DNA of 64,000 nucleotides from Apiosordaria backusii (taxonomy: Eukaryota > Ascomycota > Sordariomycetes > Sordariales > Lasiosphaeriaceae), in the NCBI GenBank assembly GCA_030549205.1, contig JAUKTV010000001.1:2542001-2606000 (forward strand), written 5' to 3'. The first letter of the stretch is position 1. The number at the start of each line of letters is the position of its first letter. Below the pieces are notes generated by a model. That model was given only the letters and a program-made list of their open reading frames with translations, searched no databases and was not told the origin of the DNA. A program made the position numbers and the translations under genes. This document shows, piece after piece, positions 1-11,100 of the stretch.

Positions 1-441
1 AGATGATAACAACGCTACGTTAAATATGTATTCAAAAAGAAACCTCGGATATGGTCTTCCATCACCGTCGTCCTGTCAATGGTCCTTGATTCATTGGTAA
101 GACGGCCTGCCGGGGTGCAGTTCGCGGGGGAGGAGCCGAACCGAGGCTGTGGAGGCTGGTGGTTGATTGGCTGCACACCGCGGAGCTCTCGGTGAAGCGA
201 CGTCAATCAATCTTATCGCCCAGACGCGCCGCGTACTTTGAAGACCAAACTCACCTTAGCTTTCACAACCACCAAACCACGATTCTTTCGCGAAAATCGG
301 AGGGCAACCCCTTCATCGACGAACTCCTTACGCGGCATCAATTAATCAATATCTCGAATCGCGACGAATAACCCCAAACTCATCACCCACCACACCCTCC
401 CAGCAATCAACCCAGAGCGATCACCCCCCCCAGCCGCAACC
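1..441. other. Upstream region of YTH1
   Basis: No supported gene. The last 100 bases are CA/CT-rich, typical of a fungal leader. Confidence 0.6.
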
Positions 442-1226
442 ATGACAACCACCTCACCACCACCACCCCTCCTCCCCCCGCCCTCCCAACAACTCCTAAC
501 CCACACCCCCACCCCCTACACCTTCAACTTCACCCCCTTCCTCCAAAAAACCTACCAGCACTCCGTCCCACCCCCTCCTCCTCCTCCCCCTCCACAGCAG
601 ACAACCCCGGGGGGCAATCCGCCAACACCGGCGGCGGCGGCTTCGGCTCCCTAGTCTGCAAGCACTGGCTCCGCGGTCTCTGTAAGAAAGGTCTAACATG
701 CGAGTTCCTCCACGAGTACAACCTCCGCAAGATGCCCGAGTGCAACTTTTTCGTCCGCAACGGGTACTGCTCCAACGGCGACGAGTGTTTATACCTGCAT
801 ATCGATCCTTCCTCCAAACTTCCACCCTGTCCGCATTACGATCGGGGTTTCTGTCCGTTGGGGCCGAGGTGTGATAAGAGGCATCTAAAGCGGAATATCT
901 GTCTTTATTATCTGGCTGGGTTCTGCCCGGATGGGAAGCAGTGCAAGCAGGGGGCGCACCCGAGGTGGACGAGGGATGAGCTGATGGAGAAGCCGACTGT
1001 TAAGGTGGAGAAGACTGCGGAGGAGTTGGAGAGGGAGGAGCAGGAGAGGGAGAGGCATAGAGAGAGGGAGCGAGAAAGGGATATGGAACGCAGAGCGGAG
1101 AGGGATAGGGAGAGAGGTGATGGGGATAGACATGAGAGGGGCCATGATAAGGGGGGTAGGTTTGGTGGACGGGGAGGCAGGTGGAGAGGGAAGGGGAGGT
1201 ATAGAGGTGGTAGAGGGGGTCATTAG
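442..1226 (+). CDS. YTH1: YTH1/CPSF30-like CCCH zinc-finger mRNA 3'-end-processing protein (frameshifted)
   Basis: Zinc-finger subunit of the cleavage and polyadenylation factor, which binds pre-mRNA near the poly(A) signal in the nucleus (family knowledge). The ATG at 442 opens the conserved N-terminus ending FTPFLQKTYQHS. This frame stops at 654, but the frame that includes ATG 732 is open from further upstream and carries four CCCH fingers: VCKHWLRGLCKKG, ECNFFVRNGYCSNG, PCPHYDRGFCPLG and ICLYYLAGFCPDG, followed by an RE/RG-rich tail that stops at TAG 1224-1226. One extra base in the C-rich tract 570-595 would join the frames into a protein of about 261 residues, so I read this as one gene with a 1-nt deletion or base-calling error. 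Two oddities: the usual first finger is absent, replaced by proline codons, and the frame stays open for 247 sense codons after the TAG. Confidence 0.85.
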
Positions 1227-1970
1227 AGTGGGCCTGAATCTGATCATGAGCCTGATGACGGGGAGAAGCCAGCAACGGAGAAGCCAGCAACGGAGAAGCC
1301 AGCAACGGAGAAGCCAGCAACGGAGCAAAAGTCAACAATTGCACAGCTTCGAGAGGAATTTCACCCGAGGATGGGGGAGAAAAGAGCGGAAAGGAAGCAA
1401 AAAGACAAGGAGAGACCGGATGAGAGGGAGAAGGACAGGGGTGACTCTTCGAAGGAACTTTCTCCTGAATCACTTGAGGAGCTTCCACAGGAAATGAATA
1501 TGCTTTTGAAAAGAAAGGGACAAGACGAGAAGGAAAGGGAGCCGGAGGGACTGGAAGGGGAGGAGATGCAGGAGAGCAGGGATAGGGGGAGACACAGTGG
1601 GGACCGTGATACTACAACTGGCCGCCGGGTACGGCACAGATCTAGGCCACCGGAGGCCAAAAAAAGAAAGAATAAAAAACGGTCTGAGAAGCGGAAAGAG
1701 GAGCAACGGCGCATGGACACGGAGAAGGGTGAGGCTGGGGGTGGGTATACAATACAGACTTCGCCCAAGTCGCTCGAGGAGCTTGAACAGGAAATGAAGA
1801 TGATGTTGGAGAGGGAGAGACTGGCCGAGGAGGAGAGACAGAGACAGGAGGAGGGGGCGGAGGGGGGACACAATGAAGGTCATGATAAGTCGCGTCATGA
1901 GTGCGCAGATTCACCTCCTTCCCCGTCCGCATCTTCCTCATTCTCCGACGAGAGCATGTACGATGATTGA
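1227..1970 (+). other. Open in-frame extension after the YTH1 TAG stop
   Basis: This stretch is in exactly the same frame as the YTH1 fingers and has no stop until TGA 1968-1970, giving 247 sense codons after TAG 1224-1226. It encodes a charged E/K/R-rich polypeptide with four EKPAT units, a later duplicated motif (SPESLEELPQEMNMLLKRK and SPKSLEELEQEMKMMLERE), and a Ser/Asp-rich end. The internally repeated helical motif argues for real coding history. It could be the C-terminus of an extended YTH1 isoform made by editing or read-through, a separate short gene starting at ATG 1371, or decayed coding sequence. Confidence 0.5.
1263..1322 (+). repeat. 15-bp tandem repeat, four perfect copies
   Basis: GAGAAGCCAGCAACG is repeated four times without a mismatch. 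The unit is a multiple of three and encodes EKPAT in the YTH1 frame, so copy-number change would not break the frame. Confidence 0.95.
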
Positions 1971-2772
1971 AAAGCATCCTCTATGGCTTTGTATACCACA
2001 ACATGGTGACAAAATTCGGGGCGTTGGGGTTAGAGGGACTTATCAAAATTAGGCAGAAGAACAGGCATTAGGAGTTGTGGTCACTCGGCTACCAAAAAAT
2101 ATAATATAAGAGAACTTTTTGCACTCTTATCCAGGGGTTCATAGACACGTCAACAGACCATCCAATTGTCCGCCTAGCACCTGGTCTTGTTGAGTAAGTC
2201 CTCAATTGGCATATCTGTCTGGCACACCTCTAGCTTTCTCAGCAGACGCTGAACGCGAGCAGCATTTGTTACACGTTGAAAGGACTAGCACTTTTTCAAA
2301 TCCATGGGGGTATAACATACCCTCAAATTTAACGCAGTGATGATAGGCATTCTATCAATCATTCCCAAATCTTTGCAAAAAGGAAGCATGCAAGCACCAT
2401 ATATTGTCTGTTCTGTTGTCATCAAAAACATAAAAAGGAAAAAATCATAAGTATGTCTACTTGACATTTGTGAGATGAATCATAAAAGGAAACGAAAAAA
2501 AAAAGAGCAAAGTGTTCCCGCCTCCCAACCAAATCCTGATCCCCTTCCCCATTGTATATGTACTTTGTCGTTGATGTGTTTTGTGTATCATATCCCCTTC
2601 CCCAGTCTAAAGATGAGTAGAGATCCATACCTCCCACCAACCGACATTGTCATCATCGAGACCGCCTTAAAACCTGACCCCCATGTGTGTTCTGTGTTTC
2701 CTCATATATACACCCCCATATTCCTTTTTTTTCTTGTTTTCCATTCCTTTTTTTCTTCACATCTCAGTCTCC
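1971..2772. other. Convergent spacer between YTH1 and the DUF1776 gene
   Basis: AT-richer sequence holding both 3' untranslated regions. I see no gene. Confidence 0.6.
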
Positions 2773-4491
2773 TCAAGACTTCCACACATTCTCCCCCGCA
2801 ACCCCCTCCAAAGGCGCCACACTGATAAAACTCTCACTTCCCGCCATCTTCTCCTCATCCTCCCCATCGTTGCCCCCGGCGGATCTTGGGCTCCCATGAG
2901 CGCTCCCCTGCCAAGTAGCCAGCTCATCCACCTTTCTAATCCCCATCATGAAGGCCACCATGCTCTTAGGCACCCACCTGCCCACAAAGCCATAGACACT
3001 GGCCCCGAGACCGACCCTCACTGTCGAGGCGGTGATGCTGCCATCAATGACATCAAATACGGAATCGTGCAAGTCCTTAAGGCTTGATCCTCTCATGCCC
3101 CTGATTCCATTAGCACCGATAGCAGACGTTGACTGAGAGACAAAGTTCCGAGCGTAGGTCTTGCGGGCGGCATCAGGCCAGTTGTGGGTTTGCTCGACAC
3201 CTGCAGCGGTGATGAGGCCCTGGTTGCCCCGGCCAGCGGTGGTGGATTGGAATCTGGTGCCCTGGGCGGGGGTGAAGCCGCTGAAGTCAAAGGTGCCGAG
3301 TTGCATGTGGGTTACTGGGATCTGGAGAGGGCGAAGCTCGGCGGCGAGGACTTCGGTGAAGGCGGACAAAGCGGAGCAAATTGTTGCTTCGGGGGCGTGG
3401 AAGGGGGGGTTAATCGATGAGATGATGGAGGGTGTGAAAACCAGGACCTTGGGTGAGAGGTCCTCCTTCTCTTTTTGCTTGCTGAGGTCCTTGAGGAGGT
3501 TGTTTGTGATTTCGGTCGCCGGAGGAGGTGGGTGCAACCGGGCGGTCAAAATCGGGAGGAAGGCTTGGATGGTGACGATCGGTTGGAGAAGGTGAGTCTT
3601 GAAGAGGTCGGCGAAGCTGGAGGGAGGAATAGTGGCGATAGGGGAGGTTTGGTAGTTGAGAGAGGGAATAAGAATAACCGATTTGAGGTGAAGGTGTGAT
3701 TTCTTGCCCTTGGGGATGGCGGCGTGGGGTTCCTGAAGATACTTTGCAAACATCTCGATCGAAGCACCGGCGTTGGTGGGCTGTCACACACATGTTAGCT
3801 TGATAGTCAGGGACACCCAGGGGGTCAAGACTCACATCATTAATATCCAACGCCAACGACCGAATATCCGGCCTCGCCAGCTGCTGAATCAAAACCTCAT
3901 CATCCCGACTATTGGCCACAATAAACACAATAAACCCCTTCCTCTCCAAATCCAACGCCAACGACCTCGTCAACGGCAGCGCCGGCGATCCAGCAACCAC
4001 CACAACCTCCAACCTCCCCCCAGTCCTCGCCCTCTTCGCCCTCCTTGTCTTGCGGCACAACACAGTCGCCCTATACGACCGATACACCACCGTCCCGGTA
4101 GCAACAACAACAATCCCCGTCAGGATCTTATGTCTCGAAACCCAGTTCTGCACCCTCTCCAGTGCCCCGACAGGCACAGTAATAACCGGCGGCGGAGGCG
4201 GCACCTGGGGCCGGAACGGGTCCGGCACCCATTTCGTCGTCGAGAGTGTATCCCTCCATTGATTCGCAATCTTGTCGACCTGTCCGTTGATGAACTCGGC
4301 GACTTCACCACTGTATCGTTTGGCATCGTCCGGGATGTACGATAACTATACCCAACCAACCCCTGCAATTAGCTTTTGGTCTTTGCTACCCCATAAACCT
4401 CACACGACCCAGTCTCCAGCTCCAGCTCCAGCTTTAATCAAGAGGTACATACCACCGTATCCAAAATCTCCTGGGGACTTGTTCCAGACAT
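2773..4491 (-). CDS. DUF1776 family protein (SDR-like fold, one membrane segment)
   Basis: Three exons: 4491-4453, 4345-3836 and 3780-2773, giving 518 residues. The introns have GTATGT and GTGAGT donors and TAG/CAG acceptors, and all phases agree. The first exon encodes only 13 residues (MSGTSPQEILDTV). A short hydrophobic segment (ILTGIVVVATGTVVY, about residues 87-101) precedes a Rossmann-like beginning (VVVVAGSPALPLTRSLALDLERKGF) that resembles degenerate short-chain dehydrogenases. Fungal DUF1776 proteins match this layout, but their biochemical role is not established and I infer none. The glycine pattern of an active SDR is not clear, so a non-catalytic member is possible. Confidence 0.85.
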
Positions 4492-5342
4492 GTTTGCAAA
4501 ACTCTTCTTCCAGCACTATCGTCGTCGCGAGGGTCCGTCTAGATGGAGGGGGCGGGGTTTCCAAAGGGCAGGCAGTCAGTCAGAGCATGGGCGGTCGGCG
4601 GTGAAGTAGGTAGTGGTAAGTAGGTAGGGAGGGGCCCGAGTTTTTGCCCTTTGTTATCGGGTATCAATCGTTATCGCCCGGCAGACCCCCCTTACAACCG
4701 CTGAGAGCCGAGTCGGCGAGTCAGCGTCGGCAACGTCAGACTCCAGAAGGGGGCCCTGTGGGCCTGCCCCTCACCTTGTCAGCTCAGAAACTGGGGCGGG
4801 GCTGCTAAGTCCCAGGTATCCCCCGATAAGGCTAGCGGTTGTGAGCTTAATTGTTCTGGACGCGGTCTTCTCCAACTCACCAACATCGACAACAACTCAC
4901 AGTCGTTAGGCCTTCAAAAGGAGGGGCTGGTATTGTTTGAAGGCCTAACTGGTGAATCATCTGATTATCCTAACGACGTGTTGCTTTCCTTCCCTGTTTT
5001 CAGACATTTACAAATGCTTCAGGCAGGAATGCCTGATCCAATGCTGGACGAGCTAAAGGTCAGCATCAAGAGTCGTACTCTGTGGTCTGTTCGGGATGGT
5101 GGCAGAGGAAGTGGGCAGACGCATTGAGGCATGGATAATTGTCCATGTCTAAACATCACGTCCAAACATTCGGATTGCTGGAACTCCAGACACAATCGTG
5201 TGGTTAAATACCTGATGGTTGGAAATGCTCAAAGTCCACACCCTCGCTATGCCAGTCTAAAGAACTCAACGCCCTTACATGATGCCATTCTCATCCCCCA
5301 TTACTCTTTCTCCCAACCTCCACAATATGACTGTAAATACCC
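4492..5342. other. Spacer between the DUF1776 and RMD8-like genes
   Basis: Contains the 14-bp hairpin at 4905-4949 and otherwise no gene that I can support. Confidence 0.6.
4905..4949. repeat. Perfect 14-bp inverted repeat (hairpin)
   Basis: The arms GTTAGGCCTTCAAA (4905-4918) and TTTGAAGGCCTAAC (4936-4949) are exact reverse complements around a 17-nt spacer. It lies in the spacer between the 3' end of the RMD8-like gene and the 5' end of the DUF1776 gene. No terminal repeats or target-site duplications are obvious, so its nature (RNA hairpin, dimer-binding site or transposon relic) is open. Confidence 0.85.
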
Positions 5343-7336
5343 TCAAACCCCCTTAAACGTCCTCCCCACAATCTCCCCCCCACAAACAACCTCCCTCTCT
5401 GCCTCATTCAGCAACCCATTCCACATCCTCAAATCCTCCAGCGTAATATTCCTCTCCGCCAAACTCCTCCTCAGCAAATCAATCTGCCCATCCCCACCCC
5501 CAATCACATTCCCTGGTCTTCCACCACCCCCTTCTGGGTCCCCAACAATAGGATCCCCCTGCCGCCCCTTATCCCTCGACAGCATCGCAAACCGCAACCC
5601 CACTTCCGTAACAGTGACAATAATACTGATAACAATCAAAATAATAATAATCCAGGTGATGTAGCTCATCTTGGAGTCAGCCACACTATCAGCGAGGATC
5701 TCGGACAAGTCCAAAAACACGCGGCACCGCTCGTTCAGCGTCCTGATGCGGGGGTCGATCTCGAGGTACTCCCGGATCGCCACGTAGAGCGGGTGCAGCG
5801 TTGGCTCCGAGTCCCAGAAGAAGTTGGGTACGTCGAGGATGTTGGATGCTAAACACAAGAAACATTAACAGCGTGTCCAATCACAAAGACATGAAAAGAA
5901 CTTACAAAGATTAATATCCACTCTCGACTTGAACAACCTCCCCAAAATCTTCACAATCTCCGTTCGGGTCATGTTGAGCTCTCCCGTGATAGCTAACCGC
6001 TTGGGCACCGGCTGCGCGTCCAGCATCGTCTCAGACATGCGCTCCTCAAAGAAACACAACTTGGTACTCTGGGCGATGGCATGGCTAATGGTTAGCTTGA
6101 CCATGTGATCCGAACGTGGCAGCAGCGTAATCATGTCGTTGAATACACGCGGCCGTTTGACATCCGCGCTGTACTCAAAGTGGAACTCCTCCATCTCAAA
6201 ATCTGCTTCGTCCAACGGTCTCGTAGCAAGCGACACCTTCGTCTCATTCTCCGCAAAGGCCAAATCCGCCAAGATATCCTTCTCTTGTCGCTCCGTAAAG
6301 TTCCAGAAAACCACCACCCCATACGAGAACACAAACATCTCCGCAAAGTGCTTCGCATCCGGAACCAACCGATTGATAGGGTTCACCGTAATCTGCTCCC
6401 CCTGGTGATCATCCGGTCTCCCAATCGAATCCGGCGCACTCCTCGCCTGTTGCAAAATGGTACCACCCGTATTAGGACTCCCCCCAATCCCCTGCGCACC
6501 AAACGAGTACTCATCCCAATACCCCTCATGCTCATCTCTCCTCTCACTCCTCTCAATCTCTAAATCCAGCACAGTCTTCCCAGTCCCTGGCGTTTTTAGC
6601 ACCGGCCGACTTCGCAGTCTATACCCATCCACCCCAGGCAACAACGGCAAGTGATAAACAATATACAAGCAATCATCATACAACTTCGTCTTCGCCTCGT
6701 GCTTCGTCTTCAAAAACTCCGCCGTCTCCTTCACCTTGAACGCTTGCGCCGTGCAATACGCCGTCAGCCTTGACACCTTCTCCCCTCTCTGCATCTTAGG
6801 CAGCCGCTCCGCATAACTCTTGCCGCGAATCCCGCCTCTTTTCCTTAGCACGTCCAGCTCCTCGTCTTTTAGTGGCCTGTTCTCGTCTTCGCCGCGTAGC
6901 ATTGACATCTGTCGAGCTGCGAGCTCGTCATCATCGACGTCTTCATCCGCGGGGGCATCGGGGGCCTCGGGGAGGAGGACAAGCTTTTCGCTGACTTTGG
7001 TTGTTCGGGAGGGTACTTGCTGGCCGGTTCGAATGGAGGCAAAGGTAGGTACTCCGCTTGGACGGCGCGTGGTGCGTGCTGGTCGTTGACCCGGATGCCC
7101 TCGAGGTTGGCCGGAGGGGATGTCTGATGAGTACTGGAGGATGTTGTCGACTGAGACGAGGCGAGTGCTGGGTCGTCCGGCGCTGCCTATGGCTCCTTGT
7201 CGTTGTGGGCCATTGCGTGCTGATGGTCGTTCGCGGGCATCAGTCACCTAGGGCCGGAAAAGTTAACTAATTGTAGATGTGAGTAGAGGCGATTGCGACT
7301 CACCAAGACCGACGGTGCTCGTTTTGAAGACGCCAT
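5343..7336 (-). CDS. RMD8: RMD8/Sif3-like DUF155 membrane protein
   Basis: Three exons: 7336-7304 (11 codons, MASSKRAPSVL), 7247-5906 and 5848-5343, giving 626 residues. The order is a disordered N-terminus of about 200 residues, a DUF155 core (FAEMFVFSYGVVVFWNFT is the typical core motif), and a C-terminal membrane segment near residues 521-545 (WIIIILIVISIIVTVTEVGL) with a short tail. Yeast Rmd1/Rmd8 and fission yeast Sif2/Sif3 share this plan; Rmd genes were named for a defect in meiotic division, but the molecular role is unclear (family knowledge). Membrane anchoring by the C-terminus follows from the sequence; which organelle it sits on is not visible here. RMD8 rather than RMD1 is an inference from the long N-terminus. 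Confidence 0.85.
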
Positions 7337-8132
7337 TCCGCCAGATGTTCGGCGTTGTTGTAGGTGTTTTCGTCGTCCACCAATTACCGAACTGAGCGGT
7401 AAAGCAATTCCCTTATTAACCCCTTCACTACCCTGAGCCGACTATTGTTATCAAAAGTTTGTATCCTCCGAGCCGTCGAGATGTGATTACAATCGATGGC
7501 GCGAGAGTTGGTTTTGTCGAATTGGTGATTGGAGACAGGGAAAATGGAGAAAAAGAAACGCCCAGAGATCGGCTCTGCGCACCAAAGCCAAGCGACGTCA
7601 TTGCGCCCTGGCCCTCTCCGCTCCTCCAGCGGACCCACTCTCCATGGCCAAATCTGGAAGTTGTCAGTATAAGACAACCATCAAGGACAGAATATTGAAG
7701 TATCCCCAAAACCAAACCACGTAGAGTGTTGTCTCTAGATGTTTGAGAGAATGGTAGCAAATATATAGGCGGCATTGAACACCACAGCGTGCTTACCACT
7801 TTGTAACATAGTAATAGGATCATTGGGGTTGGGGTTCATTCAGGGGCTGCTTCAGGGGCAGATCCTCTCGAGTGCGACAAGGAGGAACCTGTCCAGCATA
7901 TTTATTTCTTCTCATCTGGACTTCTTCCAACGCATCTTCTTGTCGAGTTCGGCTTGGTCGGGGTGGGTGATGTGATGTCAGTTTAGTTTTAAGTCTCACA
8001 TATTTATATGAGCTCTTTGAAGGTCTACAGGAACTGTGCAGTTGAAGGTTTTATCCATCTGAGTTCTTGTGTTCAAAAAAGAAGTAAGAGGATCCATGAG
8101 CTGTATATAGATACCCCAAAAGCAAAAGAATA
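7337..8132. other. Spacer upstream of the RMD8-like gene
   Basis: No gene seen; the 3' end of the 8-12 kb gene lies at its right edge. Confidence 0.6.
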
Positions 8133-11100
8133 TCAGAGAATAATGATGTGAGGGCGGTTTTCTGCCCTGGAATACATCGTCCGACAACATTTCCAACAAA
8201 ACCTTGCTCCTTTCAAAACCGCAGTCTCTGACGCCATGTCTTTCTGAGCCAAGATGGAAACAGCCGCCAATCTGGCAACTTCATTGTTGCTAGTTTGTAC
8301 AACACCGGTGCAGGGGGGCTGATCTAGGAGCTCTTCCCAAGACCCAATGGAGACTGCATCCCAATGCTTGGATGGCAATGGTTCCCTCGACTCATGGCAA
8401 TCGCAATCGGAGAATGAGATGGTGTCGATCATACCGCTCTTTCGGCTCCTCTCGACCCCAAGGACATCAATGTCAGCCACCCATCTGCCTTGCTCTTGCA
8501 CTGAAACTACCGACTCAAGCAGAAATATTTCTTGGTCTATTTCACCCTTGGGCCCCGGGTCCAGAGGGACTTTCCAATTAGTAAATGAAAGGTGTAAAGA
8601 GGTTCCTTTGAAACTGTCCGTACACGCCCCATCGAAGACAGGATGGGATACTAGGAGAGCATCGTGTCCTATTTGTCGAATACGGGGCCTGGTGGGTGAT
8701 ACCAGACATACCATCCCCGACTGGCCAACGTTGCCCACCAGATGGCGAATTCTTAACTCGGGTGGGTTGGCGCAAGGGTCAGAGAGCAGTATGTCAGCGA
8801 CATATATGGAGTCTTCCGAGCACAATGCAATAACATCGGCGAGATCGCTTGGTTCAATGTTGAAGCGGCCGGACTCGAACATTCCTACACAGGCGAATAA
8901 CTCCGCGCGTGTCATCCGTTTAAAGTACTCCTCCGCAGATCTTTCAGCAGCAGCAGGCGGGCAGAACCATTTGGCGGTTGTTAGCGAGTGCTCTATGATT
9001 TGCAGCGACACCGTAGCTTGCGGCATCGTCTGATAAATATTGGCCGCAACTTCGAGGGCTAGCAAGGACTCGAGCAGGTCGAAGGGCTGGCGAAACTGAC
9101 TGCTTACCAAGTAAAGACAGTTCTGCGTACACTCCGGTGCACGACTATAGTTTGTGAAATCGAAGGTGTCTTCAAAGGCCAACAGAACGGAAGGGGAAAA
9201 TTCTGTGGGCAGCTCAAGCCCACACTGCACAGGTTCAGGAGACGATTCTGTGGGCAAGGCAAGCCCACAGTCAACTGGTTGGGGACATCCTGTAAAAAGC
9301 TGAGACTCACAGTCCACTGGTTTGAGAGATTCTGTGGGTGCCTCAGACCGACGGCCCACTAGTTCGGGAGGCCGTGTGGGTGGCTCAACGCCGCAGCCCA
9401 CTGGTTCAGTCTCCTGTGTATGGCCGTGTTCAGGACCATAGTTCACGTAGAGATCTTCCCAGTCCGAAATATTGGGAGAGGAGACCCCTGTGGGCAGCCC
9501 AGGCCCGGAGTCTACTGATTCGGGGACCGGTGACCGTTTCCGTTTCCGACTGATGACTTCCTCTGGATCCCCATCAGGCGAAGAGCTTAACTGTGATACT
9601 TGGTTAGCCTTGGAACGGCATACCACGCCTAGGTAGAAGATACCTACTTGCATCTTCGCAAAAGATCCGCTGCAAAGTAAGAGACACACGAAGCTCTGTC
9701 TAAGCTCTTCCTAAGGTGCGAACCCTTCGTATATCCGATACAGTGCAACGGACCTTTTGCCAATTTGCAACTACATTCGGCATCCTCATAACAAGAAGTG
9801 CGAGTCAAAGCTTCTTACCTCTATGACGGCCAGGAGATACCTCAAGATCATGTTAGGCGACCGGGCAGCTTTGAGCCATTCAATCCCGTCACTCAGGAAC
9901 ACCTCCGCAAGCTCGGCGTCCTGAAGACGTGACTGGAAACCACTGGCAAACCCAATGTCCATCAACTTCTGCTTTCTCACCCAGAGGTTAAAGCCATGGG
10001 ATAAATTGGCCCAAGAACCTTTAGCCTTGAAAAAGGTCAGGTCAGAATAGCCATCGAACAGCTTTGGCGCTATTTCCCACCATAGCTCTCCCATATCTGA
10101 TCTCGTTGGAGTCCCTCCTCCCTGCATGTCCGGTAGATATTTTTCTTCGGTTACAATGATGCAATTTTCTCCGATCGATTCCAAATATCGCCTTCTTTCC
10201 TCGAGTTGACGTTTAATCTTGTTGTTGACCTTAAACTCTAGTCGTTTTATATGCAACCATCTGGCATATCATTTCCTGGGAGCTTCATAAGTGCGTAACG
10301 TGCCAAGGTAGTCGTCCCATCCAGCAAATTGGCCCTCGACCGGATAAATTGTCACCCATTCGGTGTATTGGTAACCTTTAATATATGACCGATATGAGAT
10401 AATCGCATCTGAGGCTTCAAGGTTCAGACGCGGCGAAGTTGCGACTTGGCGTAGGTAGTCGATTCCGGCATCAATAGTTGTGTTGCACCCGAGGGCTTGC
10501 ATAACACGGGGGCTACAAAGTCCAAAGAAAGCTAGGTGTTTGCCGCGGCCAGAAGAGCCACCCAGAAAAACCGTTCCTCGTCTCCAGCCGTATTTGACAA
10601 GCATAACTGCAGTATTTCGATCCTCCCCGTCGATATCTGTAACCGCCGAGCAGAGCCTCAGAAGCCATGAAATTCTTGCGCAATCAGATGTGACTTGGCT
10701 CAAGACCTTGCCCAGTTCCACGAACCACCTCATGGCGGCGTCAAAGTCTGTGTGCACAACCTCCCATCGACGGAATAAAGCCCCGAGAACAACAAGCCAG
10801 AATTGTGGCATGTGAATTCTATTCAGCTGCTCGTAACTGCGGACCGTCACTGGGTCGCCGTAATACTTTAGATGAGACAAGGCGAGAGACCACCGGATGA
10901 AGTTCTCGGATGGCTGGCCCTTATACTCTAGTCCAAGGCTGAGAAGTGCTAAGTTCGGGAACAGGCTGTCCGAAAAGGAAACCTTGGTGGCTTCTTTTTG
11001 AAAGACAAGAAGATCGGGAAATAGGTTCCATGCCGATATTCCTCTGATCACGGCTCTGTCACAAGCCTGTTGGGGCGTATTCTGGAGGATGTTCTCGAGA

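Noticed and set aside
885..1873. Several long minus-strand frames opposite YTH1 and its extension
   Set aside because: Repetitive Leu/Pro/Ser sequence produced by antisense reading of Glu/Arg/Gly codons.
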